The notes: generated by a model not told the origin, from the letters alone. 64,000 bases of DNA from Blumeriella jaapii (GCA_009599575.1 VWND01000027.1:231001-295000), one strand, 5' to 3'. Positions 35,733 to 46,650 are shown, numbered from the stretch's first letter. Program-made: numbers and translations.

Positions 35733-36555
35733 GCGCTATATTTCCTGGCCTACGGCATAGCTGTTCGAGAGGAGTGCTGCGATCCTGCATGCATGGATTC
35801 TCACTTTCCCCCAAACCGAATTGCGTGGTGGCCTTGAGGATGAGGGACATGCTGGACGAGCTGACGCGAGTTATCCAGCCAGGTCCGATTGCCATGGCCA
35901 TCCCACTCCCACGCAATCCCAACGGCGCAATTCCTCAACCGATTGTTTCGTTTTGCCCCAGGCTCCCCCGTGTTGACGGCTGCCGGGATTGAGACGTCAC
36001 ATTTCGGTCCCAAGTGCACGCTCTGCATGTATCACGGCAAGGTCCACCCGAAGCCCGTACAATGCGACGCGTCGAATTTGCACTTCTAAACGGGACGGTG
36101 TACCGATAGCGACACGGAGGGTGAGAGCTTGGTAGCCATATCTAGAGAGATGGATTCAGGGTGCACTATCCAGCCCACGATTTGAAGGATCTGAACGAGC
36201 TGCGAATCACATCTGCTAGCCCGGCTCTACTCGTTCCTTTTCTCAACTATGTGCACATGCTATGTATGTCTAGCAAGGCATGATGCACAGATGCTGTGAA
36301 TGTGGAAGAAGGATGGGTATCTTAAGAGCTGAATTCATCTTCTGCAGACCGGCTGGCTGGCCTTACCTAACCCCGTCCATATACTGAGCAGATATCTCCC
36401 GGCCCATGTCGTAGTCGAACGCCAATTCCATGATCTCTGATCTCTGATCTCTGATCATAGCCCTTAAAGTTAAAGTCCCCTCCCTACTGTACTGTAGCCT
36501 ACTGTAGCAAAACCTCACGATCGCGAACGTCAAGTATAACCTCGCTTCGCAACGC
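35733..36555. other. Convergent spacer, no gene seen
   Basis: 3' flanks of YTH1 and of the minus-strand DUF1776 gene. It holds a (TCTGATC)3 repeat around 36432-36456 and one TACTGTACTGTAGC site near 36486. No domain-bearing frame is visible. Confidence 0.55.
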
Positions 36556-38220
36556 TTAAAATCCATGACCGTCACCCAAATCCTCCTCATCCCTTTCCCC
36601 GTGTACAGAGATATAGCCACCGTCCTCATCAAGCGCAAAGCCGTTTGGGTGCCTAGCATCAAAAGCCTCCTCTCCGTGCGTTTCGTTCGCCTTCCCCTTG
36701 CTGTTTCCATCCATGATCAGTGCCTGCCCTTGACTACGCCCGAATTCCCCCTCGCTTCCATGCGCGTCGACTCTCCGAACGCCCATCATCCACGCGACCA
36801 AGCCTCTCGGCACCCACGCACCCACAAAGCCATACAAGCTACTCCCCATGCCCACCCTCACGACGCCCCCTTTCCCATGCATCATGGCGTCGAACACGGC
36901 GTTGTTTAGTTCACGTAGCGAACTCCCGTTCTTCAACTTGGACGAGGAGGACAGGGACGAGGAGCTGGACGTGAGAGCGACGAAGTTCTTGGCGTAGGAG
37001 GTGCGGGTGCTTTCATCCCATGTCAGCGTCTCTGCCCGCTGCGAGAAGACAGTAGGGTGCGGGCGGGCGTGTGGGAGGAAGGAGGATACGTCGAAGGTGC
37101 CGAGGTGGAGGTGCGTGACGGGGATCTCGAGGGGGGTAAGTTCGGCGGTCAGAACGGATGAGAGGGATGTGAGGGCCGAGTTGATGAGGGATTCGGGGGC
37201 GTGGAAGGCAGGGCTGAGCGAGGATATGATGGAGGGCGTCAGGAACACGACTGATGGTTTGGCGATGGGTGGGGGAGGCCCGGCGTTGGTATTTGGGTGT
37301 GAGAAAGGGAGGCTTTGCAGGAGCGGGAGAAACGATTGGAGGGTGAGGATGGGAGTGAGAACGCGGGTGTTGAGGAGGTCGGAAATGGTGGTTTGGGAGA
37401 GGGCGGCGATGGGGGACGCGGGATACGTCGTTGATGGGATGATGAGGAGGGAGCGGAAGGTCAGGTGGTGAAAGCGAGCGCCCTGGAAGGCGGCGTGAGG
37501 GGATTGGAGGTGTATTGCAAAGCGGTCGATTGAAGCGCGGGCGCTGGAAGGCTGGCAAGAATATGGATTAGCTTTTGTTTACATTCGAGGTAGCCATAGC
37601 TAGGGGGGCGAGACTCACATCCGAGATGTCAATCATTAAAGGTTTGATATCCGGCCGCGACTCGTTGTGCACCAAGACTTCTTCCTCGATGGTGTTGCAT
37701 ACAATGTACACAATGAACCCTCGCCGTTCTAAATCCAGTGCTATGGATTTGGTGATAGGCTCACTCGGTGAACCAGCTATCACCACAATTTCTAGTCGAG
37801 CACCATTGCCTGCGCGCTTCGCTCTCCGCTTCTTGCGGGTGGTACTCCGCTTGATAACATGGTATGTTATGCCACCAATCGTTACGACGACAACGGCAGT
37901 GAGGATTTTGTTCTTCGAGACCCAACGCTGAGCCTGGGTGTAGAGGTTTAGGGAAGACGATGACATGGGGAGTTTGAAGGTCCGCGGTGGCGGCGGAGGT
38001 GGACTAGGACGAGCGGATTCAGGGAGCCATTGAGAGGAGGAGAGGGCTCCGCGCAGGGTATTTGCTACTTTCTCGAGGTGACGATCAACGTAATCGGCGA
38101 GCTCGTTCGAATAACGACGGATTCCATAGAGCTTTGACAGTCAGTGTTTGGGTCTGGATCGAGATGCAGCCGGTAATTCAAGCTTACGGTATCGAGGAAT
38201 GCTTGGTCGTCGGCTGACAT
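36556..38220 (-). CDS. DUF1776 family membrane-anchored SDR-like protein
   Basis: Exons on the minus strand are 38220-38188 (MSADDQAFLDT), 38131-37619 and 37551-36556, giving 513 residues. Introns are GTAAGC...AAG (56 bases) and GTGAGT...CAG (67 bases), both in phase 0. After the N-terminal region there is a single hydrophobic anchor (ILTAVVVVTIGGITYHVI) followed by a basic stop-transfer stretch. Then comes a Rossmann-like start (LEIVVIAGSPSEPITKSIAL) and the conserved DUF1776 block PSSARASIDRFAIHLQSPHA, FQGARFHHLTFRSLLIIPS and DLLNTRVLTPILTLQSFLPL. The family resembles short-chain dehydrogenases without the full cofactor and catalytic set. Its function is unknown and mitochondrial or ER location is only inferred. 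The tail is Ser-rich then acidic. It shares a 433-base divergent promoter with the gene at 38654. Confidence 0.9.
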
Positions 38221-38653
38221 CCTGGGCAACCATATGGCGAGAGCTTGTAAATTCCTGCGATGTGGAAGTATGTCGTTGAGTGGTGATGGTGTTGATGAAG
38301 AGCTTCAACAAAACAACCTTATCTTTTCAGAGGCGGGGAAGCTTGGCGGGCACTTATTGACTTCGAGATTCGATTCACTTGAACTCCACCCCCATCACCA
38401 ACTCTCGGCTTGTAGCGAGGGCTTCCACAACCCAGCCTATTATCATTAACTCTACTTAGCGCGACATTCGAATGAATGGCAAAGGTGAATATGAGCACGG
38501 CACGCTCTTTATGTGGTAGGGCTCTCCCATTTCGGTGTTTCCTATTGTGGCTGCCTTCCTGCTTTGTCAAGCTCGCTTCGTTGTCTGCTCTTCATTGCTT
38601 CTGCGCTTCTATTACTGCATCTCCGATTTTCGTCTTCTTTCCTAATCTCAACC
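38221..38653. promoter_or_regulatory. Divergent promoter region between DUF1776 and M61-like genes
   Basis: 433 bases separate two start codons on opposite strands. The half near 38654 is pyrimidine-rich. No recognised binding site is seen; joint regulation is an inference from spacing alone. Confidence 0.5.
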
Positions 38654-40414
38654 ATGGAGGGCGCCTTGGATATCCCAGAGTTGTCCGTTCTGTTGACACC
38701 TCGGTTTGACAAGGAAGAGAATGCCACAGGGTTGCAGGTTACTCTTACAATAGGCTCTTCACAAATCAAAGATGAAGAGCCCCTGGTAAGATTTTCCTCG
38801 TTGTTTGGTGGAATCCCAGTCGAAGAAGGCTTTTCAGCTTCCGATGAAGAAGGCTTGCTACCTATCGTCAAGGAGAGATCGGAATTGAGGGTGGCACCGA
38901 ACGCTGGACGCGAAGCTTTGGGCGACGTGCAAATCAGCTACTATGTTTCTGCGTCCTCGAGCAATCAATCCAAGCTGGATGGCCCTATTGTTGGGCTTTA
39001 TCGTGATCAGAGAGGACTCATCGGATCGGGCTTCTCGTTCATGGCCTCCCCTCCTCTAGCTGGTTCCTATCGGATGCTTGTGAGATGGGATCTTCGTCAA
39101 GCACCACAGGGGACTCGAGCTGTGTGGACTTATGGAGAGGGCCCTGCAGCTGTTGAGACGAAGGGTCCTGCTTCCATGCTACAAGACTCGGTGTATATGG
39201 TCGGACGAGTGCATAGCATTCCACCAGCACCCAAAGCCGGAAGCATCTCTGACTATTACGGATATTACTGGTTCGGGAATTTACCACCGAACATCAAAGC
39301 CATCCAGAGAGAGCATTACCGATTCTTCAGAGCGTTTTCTGAGTTATTCGAGACTACGCCTTCGCCGATCAACTGTCATCGAAGTTTTGTGCGCAATGGC
39401 GGGAATACGAAGTGCTTTGTCAGTACATCCTTCTTGCACAGCCACGTTCTCGACTATGATACCCAGATTGACAAAATCGAAGTCCGCGACCTCTTTCGGC
39501 GAATGTCATACGAGATGACCCAGACATGGCTTGGACCACCCGTTACGGCCGTGGAGTTTGATTGGCTGTATGAGGGCATGAGAGACTGCCTCTCCATCTG
39601 CATACCCTACAGCGACGATTTCCGGAAAAAAGACTACACTAGAGCAACGATCAACATGCTGTGTACCAAATACTACACGAGTCCTCTGACGCAGAAAAAT
39701 CTGGGGCTCGACACACTTCTGGAACTTTCAGTCACGGATGCTTACGCAAGAGAACATCTCACTTCCCGAGCCTGGGCATTCGTTTTCTGGGTCGATCTGA
39801 GGGCAAGAAGTTTATCGGAGCTCGCCAGACCCTTGGAGGACCTCGTCATGAAACCGTTAGCGAAGAACAAGGCCCGTGGAGCACCTCACGGAATCAACGA
39901 CTTTGTGGGACTACTCAAGCCCCTCATGCACGACGAGATTTTACAGCACTACAAGTCTTTTCACAACGGCGCAGTAATACGACTTCCCTCGGAGCTCCAC
40001 GAATGGGGAAATGGAACTCACTCCCTAAAGCTGGTTCAGGAGTTGGTCTTGGATTTCGGTATGCATCGGACCAGTTTCGCGACTGGCACTGTGAAAGGTT
40101 TGAAGGCTGGAAGTCGGGCAGAAGTCGCGGGGATCGTGGAGGGAGATAAAATCGTGTGGAGCTCGCATGAGTGGCGATGCGTCGAGGATCCGGATGAATG
40201 CATGATTTTGTTGATTGAGAGAGGGGGCGTTGAAACCAAAGTCAAGTATCTGCCTAGGGACTGGGAGGCAGTCGAGAGCTGGCAGATGGTGGAGAAGGTG
40301 AGGAGAAGACAGAGGAAGAGAAGAAGAAACAGGCCAGAGCGCAAGCTGTGTTGGAGAAGAAGCCCTCGAAACCAGCTGCAAAGAAGACGTACAAAGGTGC
40401 TGCCAAAGAGATGA
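38654..40414 (+). CDS. M61-like pseudo-peptidase with PDZ domain (zinc site lost)
   Basis: 586 residues as it reads, without introns. The start is the first in-frame ATG (ACCATGG). The layout follows glycyl-aminopeptidase (M61) proteins: an N-terminal beta domain; IPPAPKAGSISDYYGYYWFG and REHYRFFRAFSELF; a stretch aligning by eye with the M61 zinc helix; VEFDWLYEGMRDCLS, like the M61 Trp-x-x-Glu-Gly segment; then a PDZ-like end (about 460-530: SFATGTVKGLKAGSRAEVAG, EGDKIVW). Where M61 enzymes have HExxHxW, this protein reads SYEMTQTW (Tyr286-Glu-Met-Thr-Gln290), so both zinc histidines are gone. Peptidase activity is therefore unlikely; a binding or scaffold role is an inference. Near 40297 the frame seems to slip: the present tail is an Arg-rich run, while the next frame reads a more natural EEKTEEEKKKQARAQ tail ending at a stop at 40432-40434. 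Family call is by eye, moderate. Confidence 0.68.
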   Translation: MEGALDIPELSVLLTPRFDKEENATGLQVTLTIGSSQIKDEEPLVRFSSLFGGIPVEEGFSASDEEGLLPIVKERSELRVAPNAGREALGDVQISYYVSASSSNQSKLDGPIVGLYRDQRGLIGSGFSFMASPPLAGSYRMLVRWDLRQAPQGTRAVWTYGEGPAAVETKGPASMLQDSVYMVGRVHSIPPAPKAGSISDYYGYYWFGNLPPNIKAIQREHYRFFRAFSELFETTPSPINCHRSFVRNGGNTKCFVSTSFLHSHVLDYDTQIDKIEVRDLFRRMSYEMTQTWLGPPVTAVEFDWLYEGMRDCLSICIPYSDDFRKKDYTRATINMLCTKYYTSPLTQKNLGLDTLLELSVTDAYAREHLTSRAWAFVFWVDLRARSLSELARPLEDLVMKPLAKNKARGAPHGINDFVGLLKPLMHDEILQHYKSFHNGAVIRLPSELHEWGNGTHSLKLVQELVLDFGMHRTSFATGTVKGLKAGSRAEVAGIVEGDKIVWSSHEWRCVEDPDECMILLIERGGVETKVKYLPRDWEAVESWQMVEKVRRRQRKRRRNRPERKLCWRRSPRNQLQRRRTKVLPKR

Positions 40415-41023
40415 AAAGGTCTCGTAAAAGGTAGGTACCTCACGGCCGTCTCGTTGATTCAACGGTGATTGGGTTAGTAGTTTCGATGAAATTCAATCAT
40501 AATGACATTAATGGACTTACCTAGAGATCCACACTTATTTCCATACGAGACCGAAATTCTAAGCGTTCAACTGTCCTTGAGACTAGCAATTTACCGCCGG
40601 GAAACTTTGGCAAAAAAGCATTAGACAGCTGGCATGTACTTTTCGAGATTGGATCCAGATCTTGGTAGCAGGTTTTGGTAGCAAATGTCACCTACCTTCC
40701 TGATCACTTTCCCCATCTCAATGTTTACTTTTCCTGGTGGAAGCGACTACAACAGGATGTACCCCTGCCAAAATCGTGCAGGAGGGGAACGTGCTCGCGC
40801 GCTCGAGGCAGTGGTGCATCCACGTCTTCAGCCTCGCCACTTTATCAGTCAACAAACCCAACTTGACCAACATACAACTTCTACCTTCCAGATTGTTCTG
40901 GTACACTAATCCGATACCAAACCTCTCTGCTTTATCTTGTTCGTTGAAATACACGATCTGGCGGCATTGCCACGACATCTACCATCCTCGCGTCTGTCAC
41001 AGCCTTGTTGCACGAAAACCAGC
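40415..41023. other. Spacer, no gene seen
   Basis: 3' flank of the M61-like gene and 5' flank of WSS1, all on the same strand. No repeat or conserved frame. Confidence 0.55.
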
Positions 41024-42381
41024 ATGGCGGAAATCGATGCCCTTGTTTCTCAGTACTCTCATCTGAATAAATTTGACCGCGAAAAGGACGCCTTACTCTC
41101 CCTGAAAAAGATCGCATCTCTGGTCAAGCCTCTGATGAGGGCGCGGAACTGGAGGGTCGGTTTGCTGGCAGAGTTCTACCCTGATCAACAGAACCTCCTT
41201 GGTAGGAAACATCGTCCAGTGATTTCTGATAGGCGCTGACTATGCAAGGAATCAACATGAATAGGGGTCAGAAGATCTGTCTGCGTCTGCGGTACGCGGG
41301 CGACAAAACCCAATTCCTGCCTATGGACCAAGTTGTCGATACCATGCTTCACGAACTGGCTCATAACGTCCACGGTCCGCATGATGAGAAGTTCCATGCC
41401 TTGTGGGACCAACTGAGGAAGGAATATGAAGGCTTGATATCCAAGGGGTACACAGGCGAAGGTTTCTTGTCTGATGGTCACCGGCTTGGCGGGAGACGGG
41501 TTCCGAGAGAAGAGGCAAGGCGGATTGCTCGTCATGCAGCAGAGAAGAGGCGCACGATGTATTCGGGATCCGGACAAAGGCTCGGTGGCCGATCAGTCCA
41601 AGCTGGAACGGATATTCGAAGGGTGATAGTCGATGCTATTGAGAGACGACAAACGGTGCTGAAGGGTTGTGGAGACACCAACAAGAGCGACCGAGAGATC
41701 ATTGATCTGACCGAGGAAGCAACCACATCCGGGTTCAAGACCAAGGCAGACGAGGATTCTGCGAATGATCGCGCTATCGCGCAAGCTCTCTGGGATCTCG
41801 TTCAAGAAGATGAGAAGAAAGAGTATGGAAACAATTACATCCCACCTACAGCGTCGAACCCTACAGGAAACGGAGGTGGCGGGATCGGGCCTCAGACCAG
41901 CAGTTTCACCAAGAGAGGGGCTTCTTCTCCCACGAAACCTAGAACAAAAGCTCCTCCGGTCAGGCTGCATCCGGACCGGCCTGTAAGTCGACTGGTGGCA
42001 GAAGACTCTTCCAAGAAGCCGAGAACATTCCTCCCAAGAGACAACACGACGCCGGTCAGGCCTGGCAATGTGAACCCCGTCCAAGCTGTAGTTCAAGCTC
42101 CTGATCCGCCTTTGCCCGTCTCACCCAGAAAGGAATGGACATGTCCGTCCTGCACTCTCCACAATCCTATCAACTTCCTCGCGTGTGACGCATGTACTGC
42201 TGAACGACCCTTGTTGATCACAGCGCAAATCGCAGTTGCGGAGCGGAGAAGTGTATCGGCCTCGACTTCACAGAAGCCTACTTTGCAACCGGACAACTGG
42301 ACGTGTTCGCAGTGTACCACCGTCATGGAGCACAAGTGGTGGACATGCTCAACCTGTGGTAAAATGAAGGAGAGTTCATGA
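41024..42381 (+). CDS. WSS1: WLM-domain DNA-protein crosslink protease Wss1
   Basis: Exons 41024-41201 and 41249-42381 give 436 residues; the 47-base intron uses GTAGGA and an AAG acceptor and restores LLGINMNRGQ. The WLM metalloprotease domain (about 1-150) has HELAHNVHGPHD, with His94, Glu95, His98 and His104 as the expected zinc/catalytic set, plus LRLRYAGD and MLHELAHN. REIIDLTEE (about 207) is a SUMO-interacting motif. Two RanBP2-type zinc fingers close the protein: WTCPSCTLHNPINFLACDAC (about 356) and WTCSQC...WWTCSTCGKMK (about 410). The family cleaves proteins crosslinked to DNA and acts with SUMO and Cdc48 in the nucleus. SPRTN is the animal functional counterpart. Two terminal fingers are more than yeast Wss1 has. 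The linker between is long and disordered (Pro/Lys/Thr). Confidence 0.94.
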
Positions 42382-43202
42382 GCAAGAAAGGTGATCTACC
42401 TATCACTACGAACGTTATGATTTAAGAACTCGATCTAGTATGCCTGGTAGCATGGTATGAGCAGTGATGGAAGCTGGCTTTACCACTGCGTCTAACGATT
42501 TGCATTGCAGGGTGAGCGCTAAACTTGGCGAAAGCATTTCAGCACCTCTTTGGCCCCTCCAAATTTCTTTCTTTTAGGACACATTGAGCTCGTGGACCTT
42601 TAAGGGACCGTGGCAAGGTCTTGACTGGATCATCTTCCCCACACTCGTGGTACCAATCGCCGATCACGCGGGCTCTTGTCTTAAGTGTGTGGGTGGTATG
42701 CAAGTCACGCTTTCTGAACTTCTACGTATCTCATTCGTGGTGTTCAGATTCGGGGCCGCGAGCCTCGGTCTGAATGTCATTTCTCTTGATGCCGGAGCAG
42801 CAAAGTTGTATGCTTCAGCCAAATTGACTTGGCAGGTCCTGTTACCAAGACTTTTTATCACCGCTCAGTTGCGCCTTTTCGCCTGCGTGTTGGTTTTCTT
42901 ACGTTAGAGATGGTCATTAGATAGCTACTCTGGATCAATAGCTCACGAGTTTCACCGGATTCTTACTAGAGAGATGCTTTCAAGGCCGCGCTCCTGTATT
43001 TGGTTGTCCCTGCTCCGTAGATGCTGTCTGGATACAGTGTCGAAGACCGGACGTGGTTGATCATCTGCACTTTGATTTCAAGTACATATATAGATATATC
43101 AATTCCTTCTTGTACTCCGTTGCTCATCTGATTTTATCTGATTTCATCAGAGTAATTCGTTTCGCAAACCTGCATACAACAGTACAATATAAAACAAAAG
43201 CC
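42382..43202. other. Spacer, no gene seen
   Basis: A short unspliced frame at 42584-42907 has no recognisable domain. A TATATATA-like stretch at about 43085-43100 lies 105 bases before the GH64 start and may be its TATA box. Confidence 0.5.
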
Positions 43203-44545
43203 ATGGCCGAAGTCAAGACGGGAACGAAGGCTCCTCCGGCTACTGCTCCTCTCAAAGAACGAGGACGTAAACTCTTGAGTTCAATCTGGGCGCGCGTCAC
43301 TCGTCAAGCGCCCTCAATTGTAAACTTGGGATCTCCAGTCAATCGAAAACAAAAGGAGGGTGCTGGAGCTCATGTCACCGAGGCCGGACTCGATGATCAC
43401 ACTGTATCAGCAACTACCAATTCCACCCTCAGCCTCTCTCTCGTCAACCGCACTTCCTCTAACAACGTCAACGCCTATGTTACGGGTCTGGCTATAGACA
43501 ACAATTATCGCTTCGTCCTCATCCGTTCAGACGGTTACACTCCCTACTACCCTGACTCCCCTTCTTCCGTCGGTTCGCCACTCGCTGTCAACTGCGCCAT
43601 TTCTCTCGGTCCTCCCGGCTCGAGCAGAAGCGTTACCATCCCTCGAATCGCCGGCGGTCGAATCTGGTTCAGCATCGACTCTACCTTGACCTTCCTACTC
43701 AACCCTGGTCCTGGCTTAGTGAACCTTCCGTCAGCAATCCATCTGACCCTAACTACCGACTCAATTGGGGCTTCTGCGAGTTTACATTCAACTCATTCCA
43801 GCTCTTTGCGAACATCTCCTACGTGGATTTCGTCTCTATTCCAATCGCATTGAACCTCACCAGCACATCAGGGGCGAAGCAAAGCGTCACCGGTATTCCA
43901 AAGGGTGGCCTGGCAAAAGTCGTGCAAGGTCTCGTCGACCAGAATGCCAGAGATGGCAAAGGCTGGGACAAATTGATTGTGCGAGCCAGTAACGGCAGCG
44001 TCTTACGCGCCTTGAGCCCCAACACTGGCATCATCCTAGACGCCTCTCTATTCAAAAATTACTACGACGCCTATGTCAACGCAGTCTGGGACAAGTACGC
44101 CCGGGAACCTTTGACGGTCGATACACAAGCAGCCTGGGGCGTCGTCACAGCTCGCGTCTCCAACAACCTACTTGCTTTTCCCAATATCGGCAGCTTCGCT
44201 AAGCCGTCAGCGAAGGACATCTTCTCGTGCTCTACGGGACCGTTTGCGGCGTACACTGTCAATACCGAGGCCATGGGGAATCTGGCCGCCAGGCTCGCAG
44301 CCGCTTTGAATAGGAGTACATTGCTGGAAGTCAACAAGCAGCCGGCGGTGGATCTGGCGACCTATTATAAGGGCGGAAGCGGAGTTACCAATCATTATTC
44401 GAGGGTAGTGCACAGTGTTAACGGAGACAGTAGGGGCTATGCGTTCCCGTATGATGATGTTGGTGCGAGTGGCGTGCAGGATCTGGCGGGAACGGTGAGT
44501 GATGGGAGCCCGAGGGTTTTGCAGGTTGTTGTTGGTGGGTATTGA
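43203..44545 (+). CDS. GH64 beta-1,3-glucanase with a one-base frameshift
   Basis: The first in-frame ATG is at 43203 (GCCATGGCC). The protein begins MAEVKTGTKAPP with no signal peptide. NRTSSNNVNAYVTGLAIDN, IPRIAGGRIWFSIDS and TFLLNPGPGLV lie in the first frame. The second frame continues at once with EPSVSNPSDPNYR, WGFCEFTFNS, YVDFVSIPIAL, and later AFPYDDVGASG. Fungal GH64 proteins read LVEPSV without a break, so one base (a G at about 43719-43721) is missing; the remaining 1,343 bases are otherwise open. The GH64 catalytic pair, a Glu and an Asp 16 residues apart in the Streptomyces enzyme, is present in the same spacing (Glu in CEFTFN, Asp in YVDFV). It would cut beta-1,3-glucan. The absence of a signal peptide is odd for a wall enzyme. 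It is a pseudogene only if the missing base is real. Confidence 0.87.
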
Positions 44546-46059
44546 AGAGAGGATGACAGGTACCGTGTATTGACGGAAGAACGGCTGTTCAGTGCCATTA
44601 GACTCTCTGTTTTCTTTTTCGTTTTCTTTTCCTTTTCCTTCTGCGGATACTCTCATTGCAAACCATTACTTTAGTTGCACTTTCCTCACTTCTCGCTCCG
44701 CTCATCCGCACAGTTTATATTGGCCCATCACGGCCTTCAGTCTCTGTCAAGGAGTGCTTAGCTTCGTCCTTCTACGTATCGACTTGCCGCCTCTACCGCC
44801 GACTTTCGAGATGAGAAGCGTATCGAGGCACGCGACTCGTGGTCCAGAAAGCTCAAGCGTGCCTGCCATCCGTTCCAGTGTCTCCCCCTTCCATCCAACA
44901 TACCATACGTACCTCTCTGGTCTGTTCCTGATCTGTACCCACGCATCTGACCAAATACCGTGAGCGTGAGCGAACTGGCATGCGGGTAAATCCAAACGGC
45001 AAGCAACCTATTCCGCTCTAATCCGCGTCATCAGACACGCGGGATCTCACCACCTTCCAGAGCAGGTAGACTTGATGCTGTGCGCTCTTGACATCGAAGT
45101 CAGGGTGGGCGTGTGTCGCTCTAGATAGGTATGTATTACGTTGGTACCGGTCGGGACCGCACTCCTTGGGTACGAGAGAACTCGAGGAATCACCTCTCGC
45201 ACATATCACAACCCACTTTCTCACGGCGTTTTTGTTTAATGCAACAAAATCGTACAAGGAAATCTTGAGAATTTGGTCCTTTTGTAGAGTAAATTAGGCC
45301 CAGTTGATTACGTACTAGAAGCTTGCTTCGTGGAAGCTACTCCACCAGGGCCACGACACAGAAGCGTCCGAATCGTCTCACAATTTTCTGCGTGTAGCAT
45401 GCCTACCTACCTACCTACCTATGTAATACAGCATGTTGCCATACCAGGAATCCGAGTAGTAAGATTGGTTTTACATACTGGCTACTTACCATCTTTCCGG
45501 TTTGATCCGCGTTCATGAGAGGGACATGTCGTGATGTTAATAATGTCATAGCACATCTGGTGTTCTGAGGATTTACCATCTGTAAAACCGCATACGTTTT
45601 CCTGGAACCACTCCCTCCTAGTACTGTACAAAGCCCGCCCCCAGTCACCAAAAGCTTGGTGGTCCAGAACTCGACTATCCCGTACTCGGGTGGGGCTGCT
45701 ACTTCAAATACAGCGGTATCTGCTTAGACCTCGATTTCTTTAATCAAGTGTTCCGTGGTGTTGCCAATTTTTTTGTGGTGGGGGGGGGGGGGGGGGGGGG
45801 GGGGGTTTTTCGTTTTTTTCGTAGCTTTGGCACAGTAAGTGATCCATTTGATATCAATATCGCTCGCACCTGTAAACCGATCCATCTCTATCCTGACACG
45901 CGTTTTTTGTACTGCATCATGAGGCCGGCGCATCTTGTCGAAATATTCACTGCAGCACTGTTTCCGCCTCGGGATCTGTGAAGCTCCATTCGAATTCGGA
46001 GAACAGAAGAGGAGTTATCTTAGTGTACATTACTTGAGCGAGCTCTATTACACATCAGT
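44546..46059. other. Spacer with a long poly-G tract
   Basis: No supportable gene. It holds (CCTA)n at about 45406-45420 and a run of 26 G at 45780-45805. Confidence 0.55.
45780..45805. repeat. Poly-G tract G26
   Basis: Uninterrupted G run followed by TTTTTCG. Its true length is doubtful. Confidence 0.9.
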
Positions 46060-46650
46060 GATTGTATCAAGCTAGGGCAGAGAAGAAACAGTTGCCTACG
46101 CTTTCCTGGACAAAAACGAGCGTCATTACCAAATGATACGTTGCACGTTTCTGGATGGCTGTTAACAAGCATATTTAGATATTGACGTCGGCGCTGTAGC
46201 GAAATGTCCGAATTTTTCCGGGCTGTACACAAGCCATCTCTCTGGCCGCCAATGATCGGCATCTTCTCCGTACAGACTCTTGTCGCGATTGAGTACGAGG
46301 CCATCGATTCCAACCCCCGTCTGTCCACGATGCTCAGTATGCTGCAAGTGTCAGGAACGTTGGCGTCGTAGACTTACTCCTGTAGGCAGAAATATCCCTT
46401 CCAGTTCACATCCTCCCTCCGGAACAAAACTCATAAGGGTCATACCAACGACAGGGTGAAGTCTCTGGCTTTCCTGCAAGCAGGCCCTCAGATGTGGCAG
46501 GTGGTCCTTCATATCTCGGAACTTTGGCGGACTGCTAAGAACCCCAGCTTTTCTCGCAGCATCGAGCTCCTCATGGACACGGTCCTGACTGCCCGGGTGC
46601 GACACAAAGTAATTGATCAAGCAATCACCTGGAAATGCGGCTAACAGAAA
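46060..46650 (-). pseudogene. Cytochrome P450 C-terminal relic
   Basis: Read on the minus strand, the K-helix part is in one frame: SHPGSQDRVHEELDAARKAG, HLPHLRACLQESQRLHPV (ExxR intact as ESQR) and ELEGIFLPTG. A GTAAGT donor follows. A second frame gives GIDGLVLNRDKSLYG and DHWRPERWLV, the PERF-like meander. A third gives VSFGNDARFCPGKR, the heme loop with its Cys but with Asp where FxxGxRxCxG needs Gly. The N-terminal 300 residues, including the AGxxT helix, are absent, and no splicing joins all three frames. It is a decayed fragment; the parent family cannot be told. Confidence 0.82.

Noticed and set aside
38513..38653. Hydrophobic N-terminal extension (signal-like) of the M61-like protein
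   Set aside because: The frame is open but begins at GTG; the first ATG is at 38654 in a good context.
42584..42907. Hydrophobic 107-codon frame between WSS1 and GH64
   Set aside because: No homology I can name, no promoter or splice evidence; left as spacer.
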